Shown here in pieces: positions 32,316 to 40,428 of a DNA stretch of 64,000 bases; positions within the stretch are counted from its first letter, which is position 1, and every line of letters begins with the position of its first letter. The stretch is from Streptomyces sp. SID13031 (GTDB lineage Bacteria > Actinomycetota > Actinomycetes > Propionibacteriales > Kribbellaceae). The DNA lies in assembly GCF_010548305.1 (NCBI RefSeq), contig NZ_JAAGLV010000020.1, positions 1-64,000 on the forward strand. The letters run 5' to 3'. The position numbers and the translations under genes are program-made. The notes beneath the pieces are model-generated. The model was given only the letters and a program-made list of their open reading frames with translations. It was not told where the DNA came from and searched no databases.

Positions 32316-32660
32316 TCAGTTCTGAAAGGGTCTGACTTCGACCGAGAGCGGCTCGAGGATGACGGCGAGTTTGCGGGCCCAGCCGAGCGCCTCGTCGAGG
32401 TCGCCGACCTGCACGATGGTGAAGCCGCCGAGATGCTCCTTGCCCTCGGTGAACGGGCCATCGGTCATCAGCAGTTCGCCGCCGCCGGCGCGCAGTACCG
32501 TCGCCGACTCCGGCGGATGCAATCCGGCACTGAACACCCACGCCCCGGCCGCCCGGAGCTCGTCGGTCCAGGTGGCGAGGTTCTTCATGACCGGGTCGAG
32601 GATCTCGGGCCCGGGAGCCGGACCGTCGGGCTGGTAGATGCTGAGCAAATACTGTTTCAT
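32316..32660 (-). CDS. YCII-related (DGPF domain) protein
   Basis: 114-residue ferredoxin-like protein of the YCII/DGPF family; the signature LLMTDGPFTEGKEHLGGFTI is present at about 63-82. It lies 11 bp before the ECF sigma gene in the same direction. This pair is a conserved association for ECF42, with one or more DGPF genes as its targets or partners. ATG 32660 follows AAAGGAGG. Enzymatic activity is not established for most members. Confidence 0.9.
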   Translation of the reverse strand: MKQYLLSIYQPDGPAPGPEILDPVMKNLATWTDELRAAGAWVFSAGLHPPESATVLRAGGGELLMTDGPFTEGKEHLGGFTIVQVGDLDEALGWARKLAVILEPLSVEVRPFQN

Positions 32661-32690
32661 GCTGCCTCCTTTACCTCTGTACGAACGGCC

Positions 32691-33923
32691 TCAGCCCGGA
32701 TCGACAGGCAGCCTCACGGTAATCGCCAGGCCGCCGTCAGGGCGCGGTACGGCACGCACCGACCCGCCGTGCGCCTGCGCGACCGACTGCACGATCGACA
32801 ATCCGAGACCGGCGCCCTTCGCCCCGACCAACCGGTCGGCGCCCAGCCGGTGGAAGGGTTTGAACAACGCCTCCACCTCGTACGGCGGCACGCTCGGCCC
32901 ACTGTTGACCACCTCGACCTCTGCGACGTCGTCAGTCCTGCGACTCGTCACCCGGACCCAGCCGTGATCAGCGAGATTGTGGCGGATGCCGTTCTCCACC
33001 AGGTTGTGGACGAGACGTTCGAGCAGGAGCGCGTCACCGGTCGTCGGGGCGTCGCCGGAGTCGGTGGTCAAGGTGACGCCGGCGGTGTCTGCCTCCGGTG
33101 TGAGCTGGGCGGCGACGTGGGTGATCACATCGGCGAGATTCACCGGGTAGGTCGCGGTGACCTGCTTCTCGGAGTCGGCGAGCAGCAGGAGTCCGCCGAT
33201 GAGCTGTTCGTGCCGGGCGTTGATCTCCAGCAGGGTCCCGCCGAGCTGCAACAGATCCTCCGACGCAGTCTTGCGATGCATGGCGACCTCGACCAGGGCG
33301 CGGCCGAGGGTGAGCGGCGTCCGGAGCTCGTGCGAGGCGTTGGCGACGAACCTCCGCTGCCCGTCGAACGAGTGGTCGAGCCGCTCGACCATGGTGTCGA
33401 ACGCGTCGGCCAGGCTCTTCACCTCGTCGTCCGGACCCTTCAACGCGATCCGCTCGTGCAACCCGCGCCCGGCCGCAGGCGCCGCCGCGATCCGTCTGGC
33501 TGTGTCGGTGACGCGGTGCAGGGGTGCCAGCACCCGCCCGGCCACCAGCCAGCCGAACCCGGTCGCCAGCCCACCCACCAGAACCAGCGCGATACTTCCC
33601 TGGGCCAGCAACGTCTTCGTGGCAGCCGCCTTGACGCGGGCATTCTGCTCCCGCATCACCCGCTCGGCATCCACCCCGGTCAGCACGTCCCCATCACTGT
33701 TCATCACGTACAGGTCTTTGCGAGGCGTCTGTCCCCCGCCCGGTATCGGCGTCGGCGTACCGGTCGCCGGTGGGGAGAGGTAGGTGCCCTGGATGATCAC
33801 GCGGCGGTCCCTCGAGAGCTGATTGCTGAAGAGGGCGTAGGTGACCGCCAGCAGGAGGATACCGGCGAGCAGGAAGAGGCCGGCGTAGATGAGGGTCAGG
33901 CGGGCTCGGAGGGTTGGTTTCAT
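32691..33923 (-). CDS. Sensor histidine kinase (HisKA/HATPase)
   Basis: 410-residue membrane sensor. Two N-terminal helices (about 10-32 and 116-136) flank an extracytoplasmic loop of about 80 residues; then HAMP (about 137-195), H-box FVANASHELRTPL with phospho-His, N-box LLERLVHNLVENGIRHN, and G-boxes GAKGAGLGLSIV. ATG 33923 overlaps the response-regulator stop (ATGA). The pair is divergent from the lipoprotein-adaptor-ABC operon, which suggests it senses an envelope stress and controls that exporter. Confidence 0.93.
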   Translation of the reverse strand: MKPTLRARLTLIYAGLFLLAGILLLAVTYALFSNQLSRDRRVIIQGTYLSPPATGTPTPIPGGGQTPRKDLYVMNSDGDVLTGVDAERVMREQNARVKAAATKTLLAQGSIALVLVGGLATGFGWLVAGRVLAPLHRVTDTARRIAAAPAAGRGLHERIALKGPDDEVKSLADAFDTMVERLDHSFDGQRRFVANASHELRTPLTLGRALVEVAMHRKTASEDLLQLGGTLLEINARHEQLIGGLLLLADSEKQVTATYPVNLADVITHVAAQLTPEADTAGVTLTTDSGDAPTTGDALLLERLVHNLVENGIRHNLADHGWVRVTSRRTDDVAEVEVVNSGPSVPPYEVEALFKPFHRLGADRLVGAKGAGLGLSIVQSVAQAHGGSVRAVPRPDGGLAITVRLPVDPG

Positions 33924-34576
33924 GGGATCCGGTACCCGACTCCGGTGACCGTTTCGACCACAGTGGGGTCGCCCAGCTTGCGGCGGAGTTTGAGGATGGT
34001 CAGGCGGACCGCGCCGGTGAACGGGTCGACGTGTTCGTCCCACGCCTTCTCCAGCAGTTGTTCCGCCGACACCGTCGCACCGTCGGCCCGCAACAGCTCG
34101 GCCAGGACGGCGAACTCCTTCTTCGCCAACGGCACATAGCGCCCATCGCGGAAGACCTCGTGCCGGGACGGATCCAGGGTCAGCCCCGCGCGCCGTAGTA
34201 CCGGTGGGTCGGCCGGGCGGCTGCGCCGGCCGAGGGCCAGCACCCGCGCCGCCAGCTCGGGGAAGGCGAACGGCTTAGTCAGGTAGTCGTCGGCGCCGAG
34301 ACCGAGCCCGTCCACCCGGTCGGTGACGGAGGCTGCGGCGGTCAGCATCAGCACCCGGGTGGCCGACTCGGACGCCACCAACTGCCGGCACACCTCGTCC
34401 CCGTGGACGAGAGGGAGATCGCGATCCAGTACCAGTACGTCGTACTGGTTGACCGCGAGCCGCTCGAGCGCGGCCGCACCATCGGCCGCCACGTCGACGG
34501 CGTGCGGCTCCTCGCGCAACCACTCCGCGATCGCTGCCGCCAGCAACGGTTCGTCCTCGGCCACCAACACCCGCAT
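33920..34576 (-). CDS. OmpR-family response regulator
   Basis: 218-residue regulator. Receiver domain: acidic pair in VLVAEDEP, phosphoacceptor D51 in LVLDRDLP, Lys in LTKPFAFPEL. C-terminal winged helix: VPLAKKEFAVLAELLRADGA, LTILKLRRKLGDPTVVETVT and GVGYRIP. ATG 34576 is preferred because GGAAGGTGG precedes it and the receiver begins there. Translationally coupled to the histidine kinase. The spacer to the divergent operon holds GTTTCCC/GGGAAAC repeats that may be its sites. Confidence 0.93.
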   Translation of the reverse strand: MRVLVAEDEPLLAAAIAEWLREEPHAVDVAADGAAALERLAVNQYDVLVLDRDLPLVHGDEVCRQLVASESATRVLMLTAAASVTDRVDGLGLGADDYLTKPFAFPELAARVLALGRRSRPADPPVLRRAGLTLDPSRHEVFRDGRYVPLAKKEFAVLAELLRADGATVSAEQLLEKAWDEHVDPFTGAVRLTILKLRRKLGDPTVVETVTGVGYRIP

Positions 34577-34621
34577 CACAGCCACCTTCCGGTCGTGGCT
34601 GTCCATGATCCCCGACGCCGC

Positions 34622-34661
34622 GTTTCCCTCGCGTTACCGCGGCAGGAAACAGCGGGGAAAC
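34622..34661. promoter_or_regulatory. GTTTCCC / GGGAAAC repeats in the two-component/ABC intergenic region
   Basis: GTTTCCC (34622-34628) is inverted relative to GGAAAC (34645-34650) and GGGAAAC (34655-34661). The spacer is shared by the response-regulator gene and the divergent lipoprotein-ABC operon, so these are candidate sites for the adjacent OmpR-type regulator. No -10 could be set with confidence. Confidence 0.35.
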
Positions 34662-34714
34662 GGCCGCACGACTTCCCTTGACCCCACCACCCCGATCTCA
34701 AGGAGAAGACCGTG

Positions 34715-35239
34715 ATGCGAAAGCACACCCTCGGCGCGCTGGCGACCCTCGCGCTGGCCATCACCCTCACCGGCTGCGGCTCCGGCGACGACGGACAGGA
34801 CGACCAGGTCGCCTCAGGCGGCGGCGCCCAGCCGACCGCGAGCACCAGCACGGGCGGTGGAGCCGGCGGGCTCAGCCAGGACGAGAAGGGCGTGAAGTTC
34901 GCCCAGTGCCTGCGGGAGAACGGCATCAACGTACCCGATCCCGAGCCAGGCAAGGGCCCGATGATCAAGCTCGACCCGAGCAGCGGAGTCACCCGGGAGG
35001 ACATGGACAAGGCGATGGAGGCCTGCAAGGAGTTCAACCCGCAAGGTGAGGCGGGCGCCGACCCCCAGCAGGAGGAGAACGGCCGGAAGTTCGCCGCGTG
35101 CATGCGGGAGAACGGGGTGGAGAAGTTCCCGGACCCGAAGCCCGGTCAGCGCGGCATCATGATCGACAAGGCGGCCGGGGAGGACCCGGACTTCCCGAAG
35201 GCGCAAGCAGCCTGCCAAAGCATCTTGGCGAGCAAGTAA
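34715..35239 (+). CDS. Lipoprotein with internal duplication
   Basis: 174-residue lipoprotein. Signal peptide MRKHTLGALATLALAITLTG and lipobox cysteine C21, then a Gly/Ser/Asp/Thr-rich linker, then two homologous units of about 50-55 residues: KFAQCLRENGINVPDPEPGK and KFAACMRENGVEKFPDPKPG, each with one cysteine and a downstream MI-x-L/I-D segment plus C (MEACKEF, QAACQSI). The conserved cysteines suggest disulfides within or between units. Unknown function; position first in the exporter operon suggests an envelope accessory or ligand-binding role. AGGAGA is 8 nt before ATG 34715 (GTG 34712 also possible). The stop overlaps the adaptor start (TAATG). Confidence 0.85.
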   Translation: MRKHTLGALATLALAITLTGCGSGDDGQDDQVASGGGAQPTASTSTGGGAGGLSQDEKGVKFAQCLRENGINVPDPEPGKGPMIKLDPSSGVTREDMDKAMEACKEFNPQGEAGADPQQEENGRKFAACMRENGVEKFPDPKPGQRGIMIDKAAGEDPDFPKAQAACQSILASK

Positions 35240-36294
35240 TGGCGCGACGAACTCTGCTGACAGCGGTCGCGGTGCTGGCCGCGGGCGGCGGCCTTACGGC
35301 CGCACTACTGACCCGAAGTGACAGCAGCCAGGCTGCGGACGAAACGCCGGCCGCCCTGACCAGCACCGCCAAGGTCACGAAGCAGACGCTCAAGGACACC
35401 GAGACGGCTGACGGCGAGCTCGCCTACGGCACCTCGACGACCGCAACCAACAGGAGCGCCGGGACGCTCACCTGGATCCCCGATAGCGGGCAGCAGGTCA
35501 GCCGGGGCCAGACGCTCTACCAGGTGAACAACGAGCCGACCACCTTGCTGTACGGCGCGCTGCCGGCGTACCGGCGGCTTGCGGAAGACAGTGAGGGGCC
35601 GGACGTCCTACAACTGGAGCAGAACCTCAAAGCCCTGGGGTACAAGGGTTTCACCGTCGACGACTCGTATACGTCGGCCACTGCCGAGGCTGTCGAGGAG
35701 TGGCAGGAGGATCGCGCGCTGGACGAGACCGGTGTGGTCGAGCTGGGTCAGGTCGTATTCGCACCGGGGGCGGTACGTGTAGACAGCCTGCAGGCCGCTG
35801 CCTCCGATCCGGTCGCACCTGGGCAGAAGCTGCTCAGCTACACCGGTACGACGAAGGCTGTGACGGTCGAACTGGAGGCGACGGATCAACGGCTGGCGAA
35901 GAAGGGCGCACCCGTGTCGGTGACGCTGCCGGACGACACGACGGTCGCGGGCAAGGTTTCCGAGGTGTCGACGATCATCGTCCCGGCCGCCTCGCCGGAC
36001 CAGGATCCGGAGACGAAGGTCGAGGCAATCATTGCCTTGAGCAACCAGAAGGCGGTGGCGAAGTACGCGCTGGCCTCCGTCGACGTGACGTTCACGGCGG
36101 CCGAGCGCAAGGGGGTGCTGACCGTTCCGGTGGCGGCATTGCTGGCTTTGCAGGAAGGCGGCTTCGGAGTCGAGGTGGCCGGCGGCACGACGACGCGGTA
36201 CCTGCCGGTGAAGACCGGTCTGTTCGCCGCCGGCCGGGTCGAGGTCAGCGGCGCCGGGATCGTCGAAGGGCTCATCGTGGGGGTGCCGAAGTGA
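35239..36294 (+). CDS. Efflux adaptor with peptidoglycan-binding domain (MacA/HlyD-like)
   Basis: 351-residue extracytoplasmic adaptor. N-terminal anchor RTLLTAVAVLAAGGGLTAAL, lipoyl/barrel-sandwich half (about 40-105), then a peptidoglycan-binding-1 domain inserted (about 118-155, DVLQLEQNLKALGYKGFTVD), then the second lipoyl half and beta-barrel (PVAPGQKLLSYTG, AVTVELEATDQRLAKKGAPV). This PGBD-in-adaptor form is common in actinobacterial ABC exporters and may tie the pump to the wall. ATG 35239 overlaps the previous TAA; the stop overlaps the ATPase start (GTGA). Confidence 0.87.
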   Translation: MARRTLLTAVAVLAAGGGLTAALLTRSDSSQAADETPAALTSTAKVTKQTLKDTETADGELAYGTSTTATNRSAGTLTWIPDSGQQVSRGQTLYQVNNEPTTLLYGALPAYRRLAEDSEGPDVLQLEQNLKALGYKGFTVDDSYTSATAEAVEEWQEDRALDETGVVELGQVVFAPGAVRVDSLQAAASDPVAPGQKLLSYTGTTKAVTVELEATDQRLAKKGAPVSVTLPDDTTVAGKVSEVSTIIVPAASPDQDPETKVEAIIALSNQKAVAKYALASVDVTFTAAERKGVLTVPVAALLALQEGGFGVEVAGGTTTRYLPVKTGLFAAGRVEVSGAGIVEGLIVGVPK

Positions 36295-36956
36295 TCGAGC
36301 TGACCGAGGTGACGAAGGTGTACGCCGGAGGGGTCGCCGCGCTGGCCGGAGTGTCGCTGCGGATCGCGGCGGGTGAACTGGTCGCGATCGTCGGCCCGTC
36401 GGGCTCCGGCAAGTCGACCATGCTGAACGTGCTCGGCACCCTCGACCGGCCGACGTCGGGGCAGGTCCGGATCGACCGGTACGACGTGGCGCGACTTTCC
36501 GACGCCGGGTTGTCGGCATTGCGGGCCGGGCTGATCGGTTTCGTCTTCCAGCAGTTCCACCTGGCGTCCGGCGTACGGGCGGTCGACAACGTCGCGGACG
36601 GGCTCCTGTACTCCGGGCTGCGCCGGGCCGAGCGGCGCAAACGTGCCGCGGCCGCGCTCGAGCGGGTCGGGCTGGGCCACCGGCTGGATCACGAGCCGCA
36701 CGAGTTGTCGGGCGGTGAACGCCAGCGGGTCGCCGTCGCTCGGGCCGTGGCCGGCGAGCCGGCGCTGCTGCTGGCCGACGAGCCGACCGGTGCTCTCGAC
36801 TCGGCCTCCGGAGCTGGGGTGATGCAACTTCTGCGCGACCTGAACGCGAGCGGCACGACGGTCGTCATCATCACCCACGACCGCGATATCGCAGCGTCAC
36901 TCCCCCGCCAGATCCAGATGCGCGACGGCCGGATCACTCAGGAGGTGCACAGATGA
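36291..36956 (+). CDS. ABC transporter ATP-binding protein (MacB/LolD-like)
   Basis: 221-residue ATPase. Walker A GPSGSGKST, Q-loop FVFQQFHL, signature LSGGERQRVAVARA, Walker B LLLADEPTGALD and H-loop THDRDI are all intact. The family works with FtsX-type permeases as mechanotransmission exporters rather than classic channels. GTG 36291 overlaps the adaptor stop, and the gene ends in an ATGA overlap with the permease. Part of a four-gene operon likely controlled by the divergent two-component system. Confidence 0.95.
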   Translation: MIELTEVTKVYAGGVAALAGVSLRIAAGELVAIVGPSGSGKSTMLNVLGTLDRPTSGQVRIDRYDVARLSDAGLSALRAGLIGFVFQQFHLASGVRAVDNVADGLLYSGLRRAERRKRAAAALERVGLGHRLDHEPHELSGGERQRVAVARAVAGEPALLLADEPTGALDSASGAGVMQLLRDLNASGTTVVIITHDRDIAASLPRQIQMRDGRITQEVHR

Positions 36957-38209
36957 CGGATCACGACGTGGCTGCGCCGCAGGCAGCAGCTTCGAGCGGG
37001 CGTGGGGACCGACGCAGCCTGCGGCCCGCTCGGATGGGGGTGGGGGATGTGGTTCGGGTTGGTGGGGTCGGGCTGCGGACCCGGCCGATGCGGGCGTTTC
37101 TCTCGGCGTTGGGGATCGCGATCGGGATTGCGGCGATGGTGGCCGTGGTGGGGATCTCGGCGTCTTCGCGGGCCGAGCTGGACGAGACGCTCGATGCTCT
37201 GGGCACCAACCTGCTGACGGTGGCGCCCGGGACCCGGCTGACCGGAGAGCAGGCGGAGTTGCCGCTCACCGCCGAGGCGATGGTCCGGCGGATCGGGCCG
37301 GTCGAGGCGCTGTCGGCGATCGGGCGGGTCGACGGAGCATCGGTCTACCGCAGCGACAAGATCCCGGCGATCCAGACCAACGGGATCGCCGCCTACGCCG
37401 CACGCGCCGACCTGCTCGCCACGATCGGAGCGACGGTCCGTAGCGGCAGGTGGCTCGACGCGGCGACCGGGTCGTACCCCGCGACCGTGCTGGGCTCGGC
37501 GGCGGCGGAACGCCTCGGGATCAGCCGGTCCGGCGCGGACACCAAGGTGCTCATCGGCGACGAGTGGTTCACCGTGCTCGGCATCCTCGAGCCCGCCGCC
37601 CTCGCGCCGGAACTGGACAGTGCCGCCCTGGTCGGCTGGCCCGCGGCGGCTTCCACCCTGAGCTTCGACGGCCATCCGACCAAGATCTACACCCGCTCGC
37701 CCGACACCCAGGTCGAGTCGGTCCGCGAGGTACTCGGCGCCACCGCCAACCCCGAAGCGCCGAACGAGGTCGACGTCTCCCGCCCCTCCGACGCACTCGC
37801 GGCGAAGCAAGCGGCCGGTGAGGCGTTCACCGGGCTGCTGCTCGGCCTCGGCGCGGTCGCCCTGCTGGTCGGTGGCGTCGGCGTCGCCAACATCATGGTG
37901 ATCTCGGTCCTGGAGCGCCGCGCCGAGATCGGCCTGCGGAGGTCTCTCGGAGCGACTCGGGGTCAGGTGCGGACGCAGTTCCTGACCGAGTCCCTGCTGC
38001 TGTCGGCTTTGGGCGGGGCCGGCGGGGCGATCCTGGGCAGCGGAGTCACCGCCGCCTACGCGTCGTACCAGGGCTGGCTGACGGTCCTCCCCGTTTGGGC
38101 TCTGACCGGCGGCATCGCGGCGACGCTGGTGATCGGCGGCCTGGCCGGGCTCTACCCGGCGATCCGCGCGTCCAGGCTGTCGCCCACCGAAGCGCTGGCG
38201 ACTCCTTAG
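36953..38209 (+). CDS. ABC transporter permease (FtsX/MacB type)
   Basis: 418-residue permease: TM1 (about 43-63, MRAFLSALGIAIGIAAMVAV), a large extracytoplasmic MacB-PCD domain (about 64-285), then three C-terminal helices (about 290-400) with the FtsX domain signature VALLVGGVGVANIMVISVLE. With adaptor and ATPase it should form a MacAB-like tripartite pump in a Gram-positive envelope. The substrate could be peptides, lipids or antibiotics. ATG 36953 overlaps the ATPase stop (ATGA). Ends 15 bp before the converging nuoH stop. Confidence 0.92.
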   Translation: MTDHDVAAPQAAASSGRGDRRSLRPARMGVGDVVRVGGVGLRTRPMRAFLSALGIAIGIAAMVAVVGISASSRAELDETLDALGTNLLTVAPGTRLTGEQAELPLTAEAMVRRIGPVEALSAIGRVDGASVYRSDKIPAIQTNGIAAYAARADLLATIGATVRSGRWLDAATGSYPATVLGSAAAERLGISRSGADTKVLIGDEWFTVLGILEPAALAPELDSAALVGWPAAASTLSFDGHPTKIYTRSPDTQVESVREVLGATANPEAPNEVDVSRPSDALAAKQAAGEAFTGLLLGLGAVALLVGGVGVANIMVISVLERRAEIGLRRSLGATRGQVRTQFLTESLLLSALGGAGGAILGSGVTAAYASYQGWLTVLPVWALTGGIAATLVIGGLAGLYPAIRASRLSPTEALATP

Positions 38210-38223
38210 GAGAAGATGACGAC

Positions 38224-39174
38224 CTAGTAGAAGATGACGACGCCGATGCCGGTGAGCGCGAGCTGGATCAGCGCCACCGGCACGAGGCCTTGCCAGGCGA
38301 GCTTCTGCAGTTGGTCGGCACGCAACCGCGGGAACGCCACCCGTATCCAGATGACGAGCACCGACACGGCGGCCACCTTCAGCACCGTCCAGATCCAGCC
38401 GATGCTGTCCGGCCCCGGCCCGCTCCAGCCCCCGAGGTACAGGACCGTGGTGAGCCCGGCCAGTACGACGATCCCGGCGTACTCCGCGAGCAGGAACAGC
38501 GCGAACCGGAGCCCGGTGTACTCCGTGTACGGCCCGAAGATCACCTCGGAATCGGCGACCGGCATGTCGAACGGCGGGCGTTGCAGCTCGGCCAGCCCGG
38601 CGATGAAGAACACCACCATGCCGGGCAGCTGCCAGAGCAGCCACCACGGGTTCCAGACGCCGACGATCCCAGTCAGGCTCAGCGTGCCGGCCGCGACCGC
38701 GACGCTTGCCGCGGACAGTACGAAGGGCAGCTCGTAGCTCATCAACTGCGCCGCGACCCGGAGCCCGCCGAGCAGGCTGTACTTGTTGCCGCTCGCCCAG
38801 CCGGCCATCAGCGAGCCGAGGACGCCGACGCTCATCACCGCGAGCACGTAGAACAGCCCGGAGTCGAGGTCGGCGCCGACGATGCCCGGGGCGAGTGGGA
38901 TGGCGGCGAGCGCGGCCATGTACGGCAGGATCGCGACGATCGGCGCCCACTCGAAGACGCGCTTGTCCGCGGCGGCCGGAGTGACGCTCTCCTTCTGGAG
39001 GAACTTCACCCCGTCGGCGACCAACTGCGCCCACCCGTGGAACGCACCGGCGTACATCGGCCCGAGGCGCGACTGCATGTGCGCCATCACCTTGTGCTCG
39101 GCCTGACCGACCAGCAAGGGCGCGACGAGGAACGCGACCAGCACCCCCACAACGCGCACCACGAACTCGAGCAT
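38224..39174 (-). CDS. nuoH: NADH-quinone oxidoreductase subunit H (complex I)
   Basis: 316-residue quinone-chamber membrane subunit. Eight-helix pattern with the amphipathic N-terminal part; conserved features include GQAEHKVMAHMQSRLGPMYA, the loop ADKRVFEWAPIVA, FIAGLAELQRPPFDMPVADS and EVIFGPYTEYTGLRFALFLL. Separated by about 9 kb from nuoI and by 2.4 kb from nuoC. ATG 39174 is leaderless: TAGGCT (minus strand, 39181-39186) lies 6 nt upstream, so it has its own promoter. Confidence 0.95.
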   Translation of the reverse strand: MLEFVVRVVGVLVAFLVAPLLVGQAEHKVMAHMQSRLGPMYAGAFHGWAQLVADGVKFLQKESVTPAAADKRVFEWAPIVAILPYMAALAAIPLAPGIVGADLDSGLFYVLAVMSVGVLGSLMAGWASGNKYSLLGGLRVAAQLMSYELPFVLSAASVAVAAGTLSLTGIVGVWNPWWLLWQLPGMVVFFIAGLAELQRPPFDMPVADSEVIFGPYTEYTGLRFALFLLAEYAGIVVLAGLTTVLYLGGWSGPGPDSIGWIWTVLKVAAVSVLVIWIRVAFPRLRADQLQKLAWQGLVPVALIQLALTGIGVVIFY

Positions 39175-39225
39175 GGCGGCAGCCTATCTACTGTCGACCC
39201 CCAGCGGCCCTTCCCACGGTGCGGT

Positions 39226-39256
39226 TTGACCTGAACCATTGTTGAGGTCGCAGGGT
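39226..39256 (+). promoter_or_regulatory. MerR-type promoter of the NmrA-like gene
   Basis: TTGACC (39226-39231), then an over-long 19-bp spacer, then CAGGGT (39251-39256) as a weak -10. The spacer lies under an inverted repeat GACCTGAAC-CATT-GTTGAGGTC (39228-39249, 8 of 9 pairs). A dyad between elements 19 bp apart is the hallmark of MerR-family activation. No merR gene is in the window. Confidence 0.6.
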
Positions 39257-39287
39257 GGGGAGAAATAACCGAACCAAGGAGTTGTTG

Positions 39288-40124
39288 ATGACGACGATCC
39301 TCGTCACGGGCGCGACCGGGCGCGTTGGGCGTCACGTAGTACAGGGCCTGCTGGAGGCAGGGGTGGGAGTGCGGGCGCTGGTCCGCAACCCGGCGGCGGC
39401 TGGATTGCCGGCGAAGGTCGAGGTGGCACAGGGCGACATCTACGACCCGGCCGCGGTGGAGCGGGCTGCGAGTGAGGTGGACGCGGCGTTCCTGTTGTGG
39501 CCGGCCTTCAGTGCGGACGGCGCTGCGGAGGTGGTGGCCGCGCTGACCAAGCAGGTGTCCCGGATCGTCTACCTCTCGGCGCTGAACGTCAGCGACGAGA
39601 ACCCCGCCGCCAGTGGAGTCTGGGGTGAGATCGAGGTACTGCTGGCCGACACCGACTGGACCTTCCTCCGGGCGGGCGGGTTCATGGTGAACAGCCAGGA
39701 GTGGGCGGAGGACATCCGCACCGGCGACGTAGTACGGACACCGTCCCCGCAGGCCGGGCGGTCCGTGATCCATGAACGCGACATCGCCGAGATCGCAGTA
39801 CAGGCTCTCCTGAACGACAAGCACATCGGCCAGAAATACGCACTGACCGGTCCGGAGGTCGTCACGCTGGCCGAGCAGATAGCGATCCTGGCCGACGTCC
39901 TCGACAAGCCACTCCGCATCGAGGAGATCTCCCCAGCCGAGGCCGAGCAGGCAATGCTCGCCCAAGGCGCCGACCCGATCCTCGCCAAAAGCTCGACAAC
40001 CTACTGGAGCTCCCTCATCACCAACCCCGAACCAGTGCTCCCCACCCTCAAAACCCTCCTGGACCGCCCCGCCCTGACCTACCGCGACTGGGCCGAAGAA
40101 CACGCCGACGAGTTCCGCGCCTGA
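39288..40124 (+). CDS. NAD(P)H-binding NmrA-family oxidoreductase/quinone reductase-like protein
   Basis: 278-residue atypical SDR. Rossmann motif MTTILVTGATGRVGRHVV at the N-terminus, VEVAQGDIYDP, FLRAGGFMVNSQEW, and no catalytic YxxxK, as in NmrA/QOR2-type proteins, which sense or reduce with NAD(P)H. ATG 39288 follows AAGGAG (39276-39281) at a 6-nt spacing. The MerR-type promoter upstream suggests induction by electrophiles or redox stress. C-terminal NPEPVLPTLKTLLDRPALTY is typical for substrate lid and tail. Confidence 0.87.
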   Translation: MTTILVTGATGRVGRHVVQGLLEAGVGVRALVRNPAAAGLPAKVEVAQGDIYDPAAVERAASEVDAAFLLWPAFSADGAAEVVAALTKQVSRIVYLSALNVSDENPAASGVWGEIEVLLADTDWTFLRAGGFMVNSQEWAEDIRTGDVVRTPSPQAGRSVIHERDIAEIAVQALLNDKHIGQKYALTGPEVVTLAEQIAILADVLDKPLRIEEISPAEAEQAMLAQGADPILAKSSTTYWSSLITNPEPVLPTLKTLLDRPALTYRDWAEEHADEFRA

Positions 40125-40165
40125 CCGACCACCGCGGTCGCGCAGCTTCCAGCCACGCCCGAACC

Positions 40166-40191
40166 CGCCTGATATCATGGGATATCAGGCG
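40166..40191. promoter_or_regulatory. VapB operator (perfect 11-bp palindrome)
   Basis: CGCCTGATATC (40166-40176) and GATATCAGGCG (40181-40191) are perfect inverted repeats around ATGG, ending 15 bp before the antitoxin ATG. Expected site for VapB or the VapBC complex to autoregulate the operon. Confidence 0.75.
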
Positions 40192-40206
40192 AAAGGGAGA
40201 CTGGTC

Positions 40207-40428
40207 ATGAGCGACGTACTGATTCGCGATGTACCCGATGAGGTTCTCGCGGTGATCGACCACCGGGCCAGTCATCTCGGTCTGTCGCGGAGCGAGTACC
40301 TCCGCCGTCAACTCAGCCAGGATGCCGGCCGAAGCGACGACCCGGTGACCGCGGCCGACCTTAAGCGCTTCTCGCAGACAGCCCGGGATCTGGCCGATCC
40401 CGACGTCATGGACCAGGCCTGGTCGTGA
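40207..40428 (+). CDS. Antitoxin, ribbon-helix-helix type (VapB-like)
   Basis: 73-residue RHH protein: beta-strand MSDVLIRDVPDEVLAVID, helices RASHLGLSRSEYLRRQLSQD, then a disordered toxin-binding tail. It binds the palindrome just upstream and would neutralise the downstream PIN toxin. ATG 40207 follows GGGAGA at good spacing. The stop overlaps the toxin start (GTGA, 40425-40428). Confidence 0.88.
   Translation: MSDVLIRDVPDEVLAVIDHRASHLGLSRSEYLRRQLSQDAGRSDDPVTAADLKRFSQTARDLADPDVMDQAWS

Noticed and set aside
36938..39034. Minus-strand 698-codon frame across the ABC permease
   Set aside because: Antisense to the permease; repetitive Arg/Gly/Ala composition and no start signals.
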